NCBI RefSeq assembly: GCF_014652815.1
Contig: NZ_BMZN01000005.1
Span: forward strand, 126,499 to 190,498
Direction of reading: 5' to 3'
Length of the DNA: 64,000 nt
Origin: Alcaligenes pakistanensis
GTDB lineage: Bacteria > Pseudomonadota > Gammaproteobacteria > Burkholderiales > Burkholderiaceae_B
Of this stretch, positions 25,730 to 33,782 are shown piece by piece; position 1 is the first letter of the stretch; the number at the start of each line of letters is the position of its first letter. Under the pieces are notes generated by a model, which was not told the origin of the DNA, did no database searches, and saw only the letters and a list, made by a program, of their open reading frames with translations. The translations under genes were made by a program, and so were the position numbers.

Positions 25730-26656
25730 ATGAGCGAAGAACGTAAACCCCTGGACGCGCTGGCCAGCAGTGCCATGCTGGTCCTGTGCCTGATCTGGAG
25801 CTTTCAGCAGATTTTGCTGAAAGCCACGGCGGATGATATGGCGCCGATTTTTCAGATCGGTTTGCGCTCGGGCGTGGCCTGTTTGCTGGTGGCGATGCTG
25901 GTTCTGGTGCGTACCCACAGACTGGCATTTTCACCGGGGGCCTGGAAACCAGGATTGATTGCTGGCTTGTTGTTTGCGCTGGAGTATTTGCTGTTGGGTG
26001 AAAGCCTGCGTTTTACCTCGGCCGCGCACGTGGTGGTATTTTTGTATACGGCGCCAGTTTTTGCGGCCTTGGGTCTGCATATTTTGCTACCGTCCGAGCG
26101 TCTGGCTCGCTTGCAATGGGTGGGGATTGGTCTGGCGGTGGTGGGTATCGCGATTACCTTTTTAGGCCCGGCAAGCCTGAATGGGGCTGATTTGGGCCGT
26201 ATGCTGATCGGGGATTTGATGGCGCTGGCTGCGGGTGCCTTGTGGGGCTTTACGACGGTGCTGATTCGCAGCACGCGCCTGTCTACCGTGCCGCCTTCGG
26301 AAGCCTTGTTGTATCAACTGTTCAGCGCGTTTGTAATCTTGATGGTAGCGGCGGTAGTGACCGGGCAAACTCAGGTGCATTGGTCTGGGCTGCTGGGGGC
26401 CAGTCTGGTGTTTCAGTCTGTGGTGGTAGCCTTCTTGAGCTTTCTGGTGTGGTTCTGGTTGCTGCGCCAGTATCAGGCCTCGCGTTTGGGGGTGTTCTCC
26501 TTTGCCACGCCGTTATTCGGTGTGCTGTTTGGTGCATTCCTGCTGGGCGAAACGATCGAACCGCGCTTTGTGATGGGCGCTTTGCTGGTACTAATGGGCA
26601 TTACTTTGGTCAGTGCCTATAGCTGGTTAAGTCAGCTACGCAAACGCACCTCCTGA
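25730..26656 (+). CDS. DMT-family transporter (two EamA domains)
   Basis: 308-residue inner-membrane protein with ten predicted membrane segments in two EamA repeats (about residues 10-140 and 155-300). YLLLGESLRFTSAAHVVVFLYTAPVF and GVFSFATPLFGVLFGAFLLGE are the matching signatures of each half. Members export amino acids, nucleosides or drugs. The start at 25730 is preferred over further upstream codons since hydrophobic sequence begins about 13 residues later. It is separated by 34 bases from the CobW gene and may be co-transcribed with it. Confidence 0.87.
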   Translation: MSEERKPLDALASSAMLVLCLIWSFQQILLKATADDMAPIFQIGLRSGVACLLVAMLVLVRTHRLAFSPGAWKPGLIAGLLFALEYLLLGESLRFTSAAHVVVFLYTAPVFAALGLHILLPSERLARLQWVGIGLAVVGIAITFLGPASLNGADLGRMLIGDLMALAAGALWGFTTVLIRSTRLSTVPPSEALLYQLFSAFVILMVAAVVTGQTQVHWSGLLGASLVFQSVVVAFLSFLVWFWLLRQYQASRLGVFSFATPLFGVLFGAFLLGETIEPRFVMGALLVLMGITLVSAYSWLSQLRKRTS

Positions 26657-26690
26657 GCATGTATGTCCCCGTTTTTCAGGTAGACGGTAT

Positions 26691-27908
26691 ATGAAGACGC
26701 CTCAGTCTGCGCCCATTCCGGTCACCTTATTGACTGGCTTTTTGGGCAGCGGCAAAACCACACTGATCAATCGCGCCCTGCAAGAAGCGCAGATGGCCGA
26801 CACCTTGGTCATCATCAATGAGTTCGGGCAAACGGCGTTGGACCATCATCTGGTGGCGCATAGTCAGGAAAATGTGATTGAGGCCATGGGTAGTGGATGC
26901 CTGTGCTGCACCATACGGCGCGATCTGGTGCAGACGCTGCGTGATATTACCTGGCGCTTTTCACGGGCAGGCCAGCGGCAGTTTCGGCGGGTGTTGATTG
27001 AAACCACAGGCTTGGCGAATCCTGCGCCTATTTTGCATACCTTGTTGAGTGAGCCTCAACTGGCCGGGAAATACAGTCTGGCTGGTGTGGTGACGGTGGT
27101 GGATCTGGAGCATGGACTGAATACCCTGGCTCGGCACGCTGAGGCACAACGGCAGGTGGCGGTGGCGGATTTGCTGTTGCTTAGCAAACGTGATCGGGTG
27201 GATGAGCAGGCGGAGGCTATGTTGCGTAAGCACTTGCTTAGTCTGAATCCGTTGGCGCAGCAGCAGATTTTGTCGGCCACACAGCCTGTCGCACCCAGCC
27301 TTTTGGGACTGGGCGAGCAAGCGGGGCAAGGACGGGCATGGAGCCTGGAAGCGTTTCAGGCTTTGGGGCAGGATAGTGGCGATCACGATCACGATCACGA
27401 TCACGATCACGATGATGTGCATAGCCATAGCCATAGCCATAGCCATAGCCATAGCCATAGCCATAGCCATAGCCACGCCATTGGCACCCTTGTTGGCAAC
27501 GGAACCAGCACTAGCAGTCCTGCGTCTGCTGACTCACATGACAAGACTGTCAGAACGTTTGCGAGCTGTGCTCCCGATATCTCCCGTCACGGAGATTCCA
27601 TCTACTCTTTAAGCGTGCTTTTCCCTCAGCCTCTGCCTGCCGACAAGTTGCAATCCTGCTTGTCGGATCTCTGCCAATGGGCAGGCCCTCGCTTGTTGCG
27701 CCTGAAAGCCGTCCTGCCCGTGCAGGGTATGGAGCAGCCGCAGGTGATTCATGCTGTGCAGCACCAGTCTTACCCTTGGCAGGCCGTATCGCAATGGCCT
27801 TGGCCTGATCATCAGGGGCGTATGGTGCTGATTACTCAGGATATGGATTATCAGGAGCTTTGGGCTCGGTTGCAGGCTCTGGATAGCGCGGTGCGCAAGA
27901 TAGATTAA
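26691..27908 (+). CDS. CobW/COG0523 GTPase metallochaperone with His-rich insert
   Basis: 405-residue G3E-family GTPase. Walker A GFLGSGKTT (16-24), the metal-binding GSGCLCC loop near 67-73, SKRD-type guanine site (LLSKRDRVDE), and a C-terminal CobW_C domain (about 305-400). Between them is a histidine-rich stretch (about 231-260) of five Asp-His pairs and nine His-Ser pairs, which would bind zinc or cobalt. It probably delivers a metal to a metalloenzyme or acts in zinc homeostasis. No Zur-type site was identified upstream by eye. Confidence 0.9.
   Translation: MKTPQSAPIPVTLLTGFLGSGKTTLINRALQEAQMADTLVIINEFGQTALDHHLVAHSQENVIEAMGSGCLCCTIRRDLVQTLRDITWRFSRAGQRQFRRVLIETTGLANPAPILHTLLSEPQLAGKYSLAGVVTVVDLEHGLNTLARHAEAQRQVAVADLLLLSKRDRVDEQAEAMLRKHLLSLNPLAQQQILSATQPVAPSLLGLGEQAGQGRAWSLEAFQALGQDSGDHDHDHDHDHDDVHSHSHSHSHSHSHSHSHSHAIGTLVGNGTSTSSPASADSHDKTVRTFASCAPDISRHGDSIYSLSVLFPQPLPADKLQSCLSDLCQWAGPRLLRLKAVLPVQGMEQPQVIHAVQHQSYPWQAVSQWPWPDHQGRMVLITQDMDYQELWARLQALDSAVRKID
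27381..27473 (+). repeat. In-frame 6-bp tandem repeats in the CobW gene
   Basis: Five units of GATCAC (27381-27410) and, after nine bases, nine units of CATAGC (27420-27473). They encode the DH and HS dipeptide repeats of the metal-binding insert. Units are multiples of three, so length change by slippage would keep the frame and change the number of metal ligands. Confidence 0.95.
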
Positions 27909-28028
27909 CGTTGAGATCAGCCCGATCGTTCAGGCGAGGGGTTTTGTGGGTGATACGGCGTTTTACCGTGGCGGTGGCTAGTTAAAGCACTAGAAGGTCT
28001 GGGTAGTAGCGAGCGGACTGCCCCCCCG

Positions 28029-28058
28029 AAAAAAAAGGACGCCGAAGCGTCCTTTTCA
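28029..28058 (-). terminator. Terminator with UUCG tetraloop
   Basis: AAAAGGACGC (28033-28042) and GCGTCCTTTT (28047-28056) form a 10-bp stem. Read on the minus strand it has a C(UUCG)G tetraloop and a following run of U, an ideal terminator for the Bug gene ending at 28081; the plus strand also has TTTT and may terminate transcription from the CobW side. Confidence 0.88.
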
Positions 28059-28080
28059 AAAGCCGTTGGGCTATCAGGTT

Positions 28081-29058
28081 TTATTGGGGCTCTACACCCA
28101 CTTTCTTAAACAATGCGGCCCACTGGGGCACTTGTTGTTCCACCTTGGCCTGTAAGGCGGCCGGGTTGGCTTCTTTGTCCATCACCGTGGCCCCCAGGGT
28201 GGCCATGCGGTTTTGGAAATCCTTGTCGGCCATGCCGGTTTGCAGTGCCTTCACTAAGGTATCGACGACAGGCTGGGGCGTATCTTTAGGTGCCCACATG
28301 CCATGCCAGATACCCACTTCAAAGTCCTTGAAACCGGACTCCTGCATGGTGGGAACGTCCGGCAGGGTAGGGACGCGTGCTGGACTGGTGACGGCGTAGA
28401 CCTTCACTTTGCCGGATTTGATCTGTTGGGTGGTGTTGGTGGTTTGGTCACACATGACGTCCACCTGCTTGCCCATCAGGTCGGCAATCGCCGGGGCCGT
28501 TCCTTTATACGGGACGGTCAGCAGCTCGATTCCCAGGGCTTCGGTGAGCATAGTGCCGCACAGGTGGCTGGCTGCACCAATCCCGGCGTTGGCCAGGGAC
28601 ACCTTGTCCTGATTGTCTTTCAGGTACTGCACCAGTTCCTGGATGTTGTTGGGCGGAAAGTCCTCGCGGGCAATGATGGTCATGGGTACATCGACTACCA
28701 GGCCAATGGGCGACATGCCATTGATGGCGTCATAACCGGGTTTTTTATACAGCGACGGAGCGGTGGAAAAGCCGATATGCATCAGCAGGATGTTGTAGCC
28801 GTCCGGCTTGGCGCGGGCGACCTGGGAAGTACCGATAGAGCCGCCTGCCCCGCCCTTGTTCTCGACCACAATGGTTTCACCCAAGACCGGTCGCATGGCT
28901 TCGGCCAGGGCGCGTGCCACGTTATCCGTGGGGCCGCCAGCTGCAAAAGGCACAACCATATTGATGGGGTGATCCGGGTAACCCGCTGCCTGTGCGGTGA
29001 CTGAGCAGGCTAGCGCTGCGCCCAGACTGACAAACAGCTTGTTTAATGCAACAGCCAT
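28081..29058 (-). CDS. Bug/TctC-family periplasmic receptor (orphan)
   Basis: 325-residue receptor with signal peptide MAVALNKLFVSLGAALACSVTAQAAG, then INMVVPFAAGGPTDNVARAL and IVVENKGGAGGSIGTSQVARA. It stands alone between a terminator and a 220-bp region without recognisable features; no enzyme or regulator is coupled, so its ligand cannot be guessed beyond a small carboxylate. AAGGAGGCATC precedes the ATG. Confidence 0.9.
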   Translation of the reverse strand: MAVALNKLFVSLGAALACSVTAQAAGYPDHPINMVVPFAAGGPTDNVARALAEAMRPVLGETIVVENKGGAGGSIGTSQVARAKPDGYNILLMHIGFSTAPSLYKKPGYDAINGMSPIGLVVDVPMTIIAREDFPPNNIQELVQYLKDNQDKVSLANAGIGAASHLCGTMLTEALGIELLTVPYKGTAPAIADLMGKQVDVMCDQTTNTTQQIKSGKVKVYAVTSPARVPTLPDVPTMQESGFKDFEVGIWHGMWAPKDTPQPVVDTLVKALQTGMADKDFQNRMATLGATVMDKEANPAALQAKVEQQVPQWAALFKKVGVEPQ

Positions 29059-29278
29059 GATGCCTCCTTGATAAGGATTGCTTATTCTTTGGGAGATGCT
29101 TGGGTCCGGTCGCTTTGTGTTGCCACGCGCTGCGGGAGTGGCTTTTATTCTACTGAGGGTAGGCGCGTTTCTTTTTCAGGTCTAACCCTAGTAAGGGACC
29201 TAAATGGACTAGGGGAATATACGGGGGCGGGAGGGGGGCAAGCCGTCGCCAGAGGCCGCGGCTTGCCGGGATGACTGC

Positions 29279-30802
29279 TTAGGTGGCAGCCGGTTTATGC
29301 AGTACCGGCGTCAGGTAGGCAATGATGGCGACCGTCAGTGCGGCAATGGCGATCAGACTGCAAAACAGCACCAGCCCTTGATCCAGACCCAGATGGTCGG
29401 CGAGCCAGCCCAGCCCCAGAATGGGCAAAATGGCGCCCAGATAGCCGGTAATCAGATAGGTGGAGGTCAGCCCTGCCCGTTGGTGTGGGGGCGAAACGCG
29501 TTGCACGATGGACATGCCGCCGTACATGCACAGGCCATGACCAAAGGCGGTCAGCAGCACGCACAGGATGAACAGCAGCGAAGAGCTGGCCCACAGATTG
29601 ATCAGCAAAGCGATACAGGCCAGGGTGAAGGCCAGCAGCCCCACAATGACGCTGCGCTTGGCAGGCCAACGACGAATCAGTAACTGGAAACCCGAGGACA
29701 GGAACAAGATGATCCCGATAGACAAGCCGCTGGTTGCCGGGCCATGCCAAGGCACCATTTGTGCCATGAAGCTGGGTGCCAGGGACGCAAACAGGCTGAA
29801 CATGGCAAAGGCGCAACAGGCGGATAAGCAGCCAATCAGATAGGGGCGACGCAGATGGGTAGCGGGCAAAGTCAGGCGCGGCATCCAGGTGCGCCAGCTG
29901 CTCTTTTCCTGGGGTAGCGGCTGCTTGTTGGCGGGAGGCTTGATCTGAAACAGCGCGTAAATCGCCAGCACGCCCAGCAGCATGGACGGGATATAGCTGG
30001 AGAACAGCGGATTCGGTATCCATTGCGCAATCAGGCCGCCTACGACCGGGCCCAGGCCAAAGCCGAAGGCCAGCATCAGCGAGGTGGTGGCGGCCGCACG
30101 TTGTACGTCTCCGCCCCGGTTGACTTGCCCCAGGCCGATGGAGGCTGAGGTCACAATCATGCTGGAGGCCATCCCGATCATGATGCGGCTAAATACAAAG
30201 CTGCCCACGTCCCAGGCAAAGGCCGACAGGGTTACTCCACTGGTGACTAGAATCAGGCCTGTGCGTAGCACAGGCATAAAGCCCTTCAGGTCGCTCAAGC
30301 GGCCCAGGAACAGCAGGCCCGTCAGACCGGCGGCCATATAGGCCACGTACAGTTGGGTGATGTGGCTGGCGTTCAGGTCCCAGCGGTCCTGGTACAGGGG
30401 ATAAAGCGGGCTGGCCAGCGCGGTGCCCATTACCCCGATACACATGGCGATGCTGATCCAGATGTAGGGGTCCCACTTGCTTTTCTTGCAGGCCGGTCGG
30501 GCAGCCGCAGGCTTGTCGGCGGCGGTCTGGGGGGCCGGGTGGCACAGGCTTTGCTCCACCCGTGCTTGTTGCAAGGCTTGGGCTTGGGCGCTGGCGTGAA
30601 AGTTTTTGCAGCTTTGCGAGTCCCGCCAGCTTTCGTGCAGTACCCATTGTTCTGGGGGCTGGTCTTTGCGCAATACATCAAAGCGTAGACAGGCGCTGTT
30701 GGCACGTGCTTGTTCAGTCAGCGTGCGTACATAGGCGTTCTGCGCCTGAGAGTCCAGATCGGAGAAATGGTAGTTTGTAGTGCGAAAGTACGTATCGCCC
30801 AT
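29279..30802 (-). CDS. MFS transporter fused to an N-terminal ABM-like domain
   Basis: 507-residue fusion. Residues 1-85 resemble a ferredoxin-like antibiotic-biosynthesis-monooxygenase (ABM) domain, with FDVLRKDQPPEQWVLHESW and NFHASAQAQAL matching its usual strand-helix pattern (N..E.W.....H..S). A short Ala/Pro linker follows, then a 12-segment major facilitator (about 112-505) with RLSDLKGFMPVLR between segments 2 and 3. The start at 30802 has AAGGA upstream. MFS proteins of this type export drugs; the cytoplasmic ABM-like domain could sense or modify a quinone-like substrate. The domain call is by pattern only. Confidence 0.75.
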   Translation of the reverse strand: MGDTYFRTTNYHFSDLDSQAQNAYVRTLTEQARANSACLRFDVLRKDQPPEQWVLHESWRDSQSCKNFHASAQAQALQQARVEQSLCHPAPQTAADKPAAARPACKKSKWDPYIWISIAMCIGVMGTALASPLYPLYQDRWDLNASHITQLYVAYMAAGLTGLLFLGRLSDLKGFMPVLRTGLILVTSGVTLSAFAWDVGSFVFSRIMIGMASSMIVTSASIGLGQVNRGGDVQRAAATTSLMLAFGFGLGPVVGGLIAQWIPNPLFSSYIPSMLLGVLAIYALFQIKPPANKQPLPQEKSSWRTWMPRLTLPATHLRRPYLIGCLSACCAFAMFSLFASLAPSFMAQMVPWHGPATSGLSIGIILFLSSGFQLLIRRWPAKRSVIVGLLAFTLACIALLINLWASSSLLFILCVLLTAFGHGLCMYGGMSIVQRVSPPHQRAGLTSTYLITGYLGAILPILGLGWLADHLGLDQGLVLFCSLIAIAALTVAIIAYLTPVLHKPAAT

Positions 30803-30886
30803 GCGGCGCAATCCTTGACAGCGAAATCATTCGGGACCATCAAGGATACTCTTTCGTGCCTGCACTGACATGGCAAATCGCTGACA

Positions 30887-31588
30887 CTAGGCTGGCTGGC
30901 GTAAATCCAGATGTATATCAGCCACACGCAAAATTTCGGCCTCGTGATCCGGGTCGCGCCAGGCATCCTGGCAGGCCATTTGATGCCAGCGCTGCATGGC
31001 GGGCAGCTCCAGCAAGCGGTTTACATAGTCCTGACAGGTTTCATCCAGCTTCAGGCCATAGGTTTGCAGGCGAAATACCACGGGGGCATAAAAGGCATCG
31101 ACCGCACTGAATCGTTCGCCGGCCAGGAAAGGGCCACCAAAACGGCTCAACCCTTCTTGCCACAGAGCTTGCAAGCGTTCCAGTTCCCCTTGCAGGCGCA
31201 TATCGTGTTGATGATGGTGGGCACGCAGGGCGACGGCAAAAGGGCAGAGGTTACGTAGATAGGAAAAATTGGCGTGCATTTCTGCGCTGGCGCTACGGGC
31301 CCAGGCACGAGCCAGGGGGTCAATGGGCCAGACGCCAGGGTGTTGTTCAGCCAGGTATTCGGCAATGGCCAAGCTGTCCCAGATGATTTGCCCATTGGCA
31401 TGCAAGACGGGTACTTGACCTGCCGGAGCCATTTCATGAAAGACCAAGGTGCTAAAGGGGGGGCCAAAGTTGAACCAATGTATGTCAAAGGCTATGCCCA
31501 GGTGGCTCATCAGTAACCAGGGGCGCAAGGACCAGGATGAGTAGTGAGGATTGCCCAGAATCAGGGTATAGCTTTTGGAGGGTTTCAT
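30887..31588 (-). CDS. Glutathione S-transferase family protein
   Basis: 233-residue cytosolic GST. The thioredoxin-like N-domain begins LILGNPHYSSWSLRPWLLM, where the serine pair is the likely thiol-activating site; GQVPVLHANGQIIWDSLAIAEYL includes the cis-proline and the glutathione gamma-glutamyl site (DS). The C-terminal half is helical. It lies 84 bases upstream of the MFS fusion on the same strand and may share its transcript, which would pair conjugation with export; that link is inference. Confidence 0.88.
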   Translation of the reverse strand: MKPSKSYTLILGNPHYSSWSLRPWLLMSHLGIAFDIHWFNFGPPFSTLVFHEMAPAGQVPVLHANGQIIWDSLAIAEYLAEQHPGVWPIDPLARAWARSASAEMHANFSYLRNLCPFAVALRAHHHQHDMRLQGELERLQALWQEGLSRFGGPFLAGERFSAVDAFYAPVVFRLQTYGLKLDETCQDYVNRLLELPAMQRWHQMACQDAWRDPDHEAEILRVADIHLDLRQPA

Positions 31589-31712
31589 GGCGGCACGGTT
31601 TCACGAAGGTGATGGTGTTTGCACTGTAGTAGGCTTTGTTCTGCTTGGGTAGTACCAGAACTGGCTTGTCCTTTTGGTATGCTGTTTTTTTTGCTGATTT
31701 GTGGAGCTGTGC

Positions 31713-32705
31713 ATGGCATATGACCTGGAAAAACGACTGGTGATTGGGTTGGCGTCGAGCGCCCTGTTTGATCTGAGCCAGTCCCATCAGGTCTTTCTGG
31801 AACAAGGCGAGGCCGCTTACCGCGACTACCAGTTGGCGCGCGAGCACGACCCCTTGAAACCGGGTGTGGCCTTTTCCTTTATCCGGCGCTTATTGGCCTT
31901 AAATGATTTGTCGCCAGATGATCCTCTGGTCGAGGTGGTCCTGCTCTCGCGGAACGACCCCAATACGGGGTTGCGGGTGATGAACTCCATCCGCCACCAT
32001 GAACTAGACATTACGCGGGCAGTATTTCTACAAGGGGGCGATCCCAACCCTTATATCCAGCCGCTATCCATCAGTCTGTTTCTGTCGGCAAGCCAGGACG
32101 ATGTGCACCGGGCGGTGCAGCAAGGGTATCCAGCTGGTCAGGTCTTGAATTCTTCGTATGAGGACGCCTACGATGATCAGCCCATCCGCGTGGCCTTTGA
32201 TTTTGACGGGGTGATTGCGGATGACGAATCCGAACGCGTCTACCAGCAAGAAGGGGGACTGCCCGCGTTCTTTGAGCATGAAGTGCGTTTGGTGCAAAAG
32301 CCGCACAATCCCGGCTTATTGCAGGCTTTTTTGAAGAAGTTGGCGCACATTCAAACCGTAGAGCAACAGCATCGGGAGCAGAACGCCGACTATGTGCCGC
32401 GCTTGCGGATTTCGATTGTGACGGCGCGCAACGCACCGGCCCATGAACGGGTCATCAACACGATGCGCAGCTGGGGTATTGAAGTCAATGAAGCCTTCTT
32501 TTTGGGCGGTATTGAAAAGCGGCGTGTGCTGGAAGTCTTGCAGCCGCATATTTTCTTTGATGACCAGACCACGCACTTGATCCCCACGGCGCTGACCTTG
32601 CCGTCAGTGCATATCCCGTTCGGGGTGGTTAACCATCCGCGTACAGACGAGGTGGAGCCAGAGAAAAAGAAAAGCCGGAAGAAGACGCAGCCAAAACCAA
32701 AGTAG
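31713..32705 (+). CDS. 5'-nucleotidase, cytosolic type
   Basis: 330-residue protein of the 5'-nucleotidase family related to eukaryotic cytosolic IA. The HAD-like nucleophile motif is VAFDFDGVIADDESERVYQ (near residue 160), with LRISIVTARNAPAHERVINT carrying the second motif and HIFFDDQTTHL the third. The lysine-rich C-terminus (EKKKSRKKTQPKPK) is a disordered basic tail. It would dephosphorylate nucleoside monophosphates. It is monocistronic and unrelated in function to its neighbours. Confidence 0.85.
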   Translation: MAYDLEKRLVIGLASSALFDLSQSHQVFLEQGEAAYRDYQLAREHDPLKPGVAFSFIRRLLALNDLSPDDPLVEVVLLSRNDPNTGLRVMNSIRHHELDITRAVFLQGGDPNPYIQPLSISLFLSASQDDVHRAVQQGYPAGQVLNSSYEDAYDDQPIRVAFDFDGVIADDESERVYQQEGGLPAFFEHEVRLVQKPHNPGLLQAFLKKLAHIQTVEQQHREQNADYVPRLRISIVTARNAPAHERVINTMRSWGIEVNEAFFLGGIEKRRVLEVLQPHIFFDDQTTHLIPTALTLPSVHIPFGVVNHPRTDEVEPEKKKSRKKTQPKPK

Positions 32706-32730
32706 TAGATCAGGGGTTCAGATCCGCCAA

Positions 32731-32773
32731 AGACGAAGCCGCGAACTGATTCGGAATCAGACGCGGCTTTGTC
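32731..32773. terminator. Terminator between nucleotidase and IclR genes
   Basis: AAGCCGCG (32736-32743) pairs with CGCGGCTT (32762-32769), and inside it CTGATTC with GAATCAG extends the stem. It is followed by TTTGTC on the plus strand, and serves the convergent 5'-nucleotidase and IclR genes. Confidence 0.7.
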
Positions 32774-32790
32774 GCAGTGGCACGGTGTCT

Positions 32791-33531
32791 TTAGACTTGC
32801 GCCAGAGATCGGCTGACGGCGCGGGCGGCGGGCTGAATCAAGCTGGCCAGCGCCTCGGGGTTGATGGCATCAAAACGTTCCAGGCTACCCAGCAAAGTCA
32901 GGCTGCCGAAGATACGTTTGGAATCGTCAAAAATAGGCGCGGAAATACCGCCGATGCCCGGATTGATCTGTTCTTTGGTGACGCAATAGCCCGCACGGCG
33001 CAGTTCCTGCATATGGGTGGAAAAGGCGGGCCAATCCTTGCCCAGTCTTTGCACATAATCCAGTTCCTGATTTTTCTCGTACAGACGGCGCAGGTGGCGG
33101 GTGGGCAGGTGGGCGGTCACGATACGGGCCGTGGAGCTGCGGAACATATCCATAGTGCGGCCTCGGCCAAACAACAGTTCAAATCGCTCCGGACCGGTTT
33201 CTTGATGGGTGGTCAGGATGCGTTCGCCATATTGTTGGCCGATCAGCACATCCAGCCCGGTCTGCTCCACCAGGGAGCGCAACAGGGGGCGGCAGCGGCT
33301 GACCAGTGGATCAAATTCGCGGATCAGTAAATCCATTTCTATAAACCGGGGGCCGGGCGCATAGCCTTCTGGGCTACGTATTAACAGGCCGCTATTGCAT
33401 AACTCTTTCAGGTAGCGATAGGTGGTGGCGGGAGGGTAGCTTAGGCGGGTGCAGATGGTCTCCACATCCAGAACCGGCGTGTGTGCACCGTACAAGTCCA
33501 GAATTTGCAGCATGCGTCTTAGACTATTCAT
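32791..33531 (-). CDS. IclR-family transcriptional regulator
   Basis: 246-residue IclR regulator: N-terminal winged helix-turn-helix (residues 1-60, DVETICTRLSYPPATTYRYLKEL) and a C-terminal effector domain with GIGGISAPIFDDSKRIFGSLTLLG. It is divergent from the sulfatase gene with a 251-bp region between, which holds a 12-bp inverted repeat. It most likely controls the sulfatase-Bug operon in response to the released product. Confidence 0.9.
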   Translation of the reverse strand: MNSLRRMLQILDLYGAHTPVLDVETICTRLSYPPATTYRYLKELCNSGLLIRSPEGYAPGPRFIEMDLLIREFDPLVSRCRPLLRSLVEQTGLDVLIGQQYGERILTTHQETGPERFELLFGRGRTMDMFRSSTARIVTAHLPTRHLRRLYEKNQELDYVQRLGKDWPAFSTHMQELRRAGYCVTKEQINPGIGGISAPIFDDSKRIFGSLTLLGSLERFDAINPEALASLIQPAARAVSRSLAQV

Positions 33532-33639
33532 GTGCCCTCGTAGAAACGGAGTTGTTGATTCTCTATTCTAACCACGCTCTGGCCTGTCAGTGGGGCGCAA
33601 CAGCGGGCATTGCCCTGACCTACTGGTTTATACCTAAAC

Positions 33640-33687
33640 CTTCGGATTATTCGGAAATTATTCTCAGACTGCGGTAATAATCTGAAG
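33640..33687. promoter_or_regulatory. Inverted repeat in the IclR-sulfatase control region
   Basis: CTTCGGATTATT (33640-33651) and AATAATCTGAAG (33676-33687) are complementary at 11 of 12 positions with a 24-base spacer. The spacing would put the arms about three and a half helical turns apart, allowing binding by a tetrameric IclR protein. Candidate operator. Confidence 0.4.
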
Positions 33688-33782
33688 CATCAACAGGTTC
33701 ATCGTGCATTTTTTGCATATGAACGTTCCCTTTTTGCAGTCGGGCCATGCTCTTGCCTTGCCCGGCCTTTTTCGAGGCGGAC

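Noticed and set aside
27381-27473. Short tandem repeats considered as a CRISPR array or mobile-element end
   Set aside because: Units are only 6 bp, contiguous and in frame within the CobW gene; there are no spacers.
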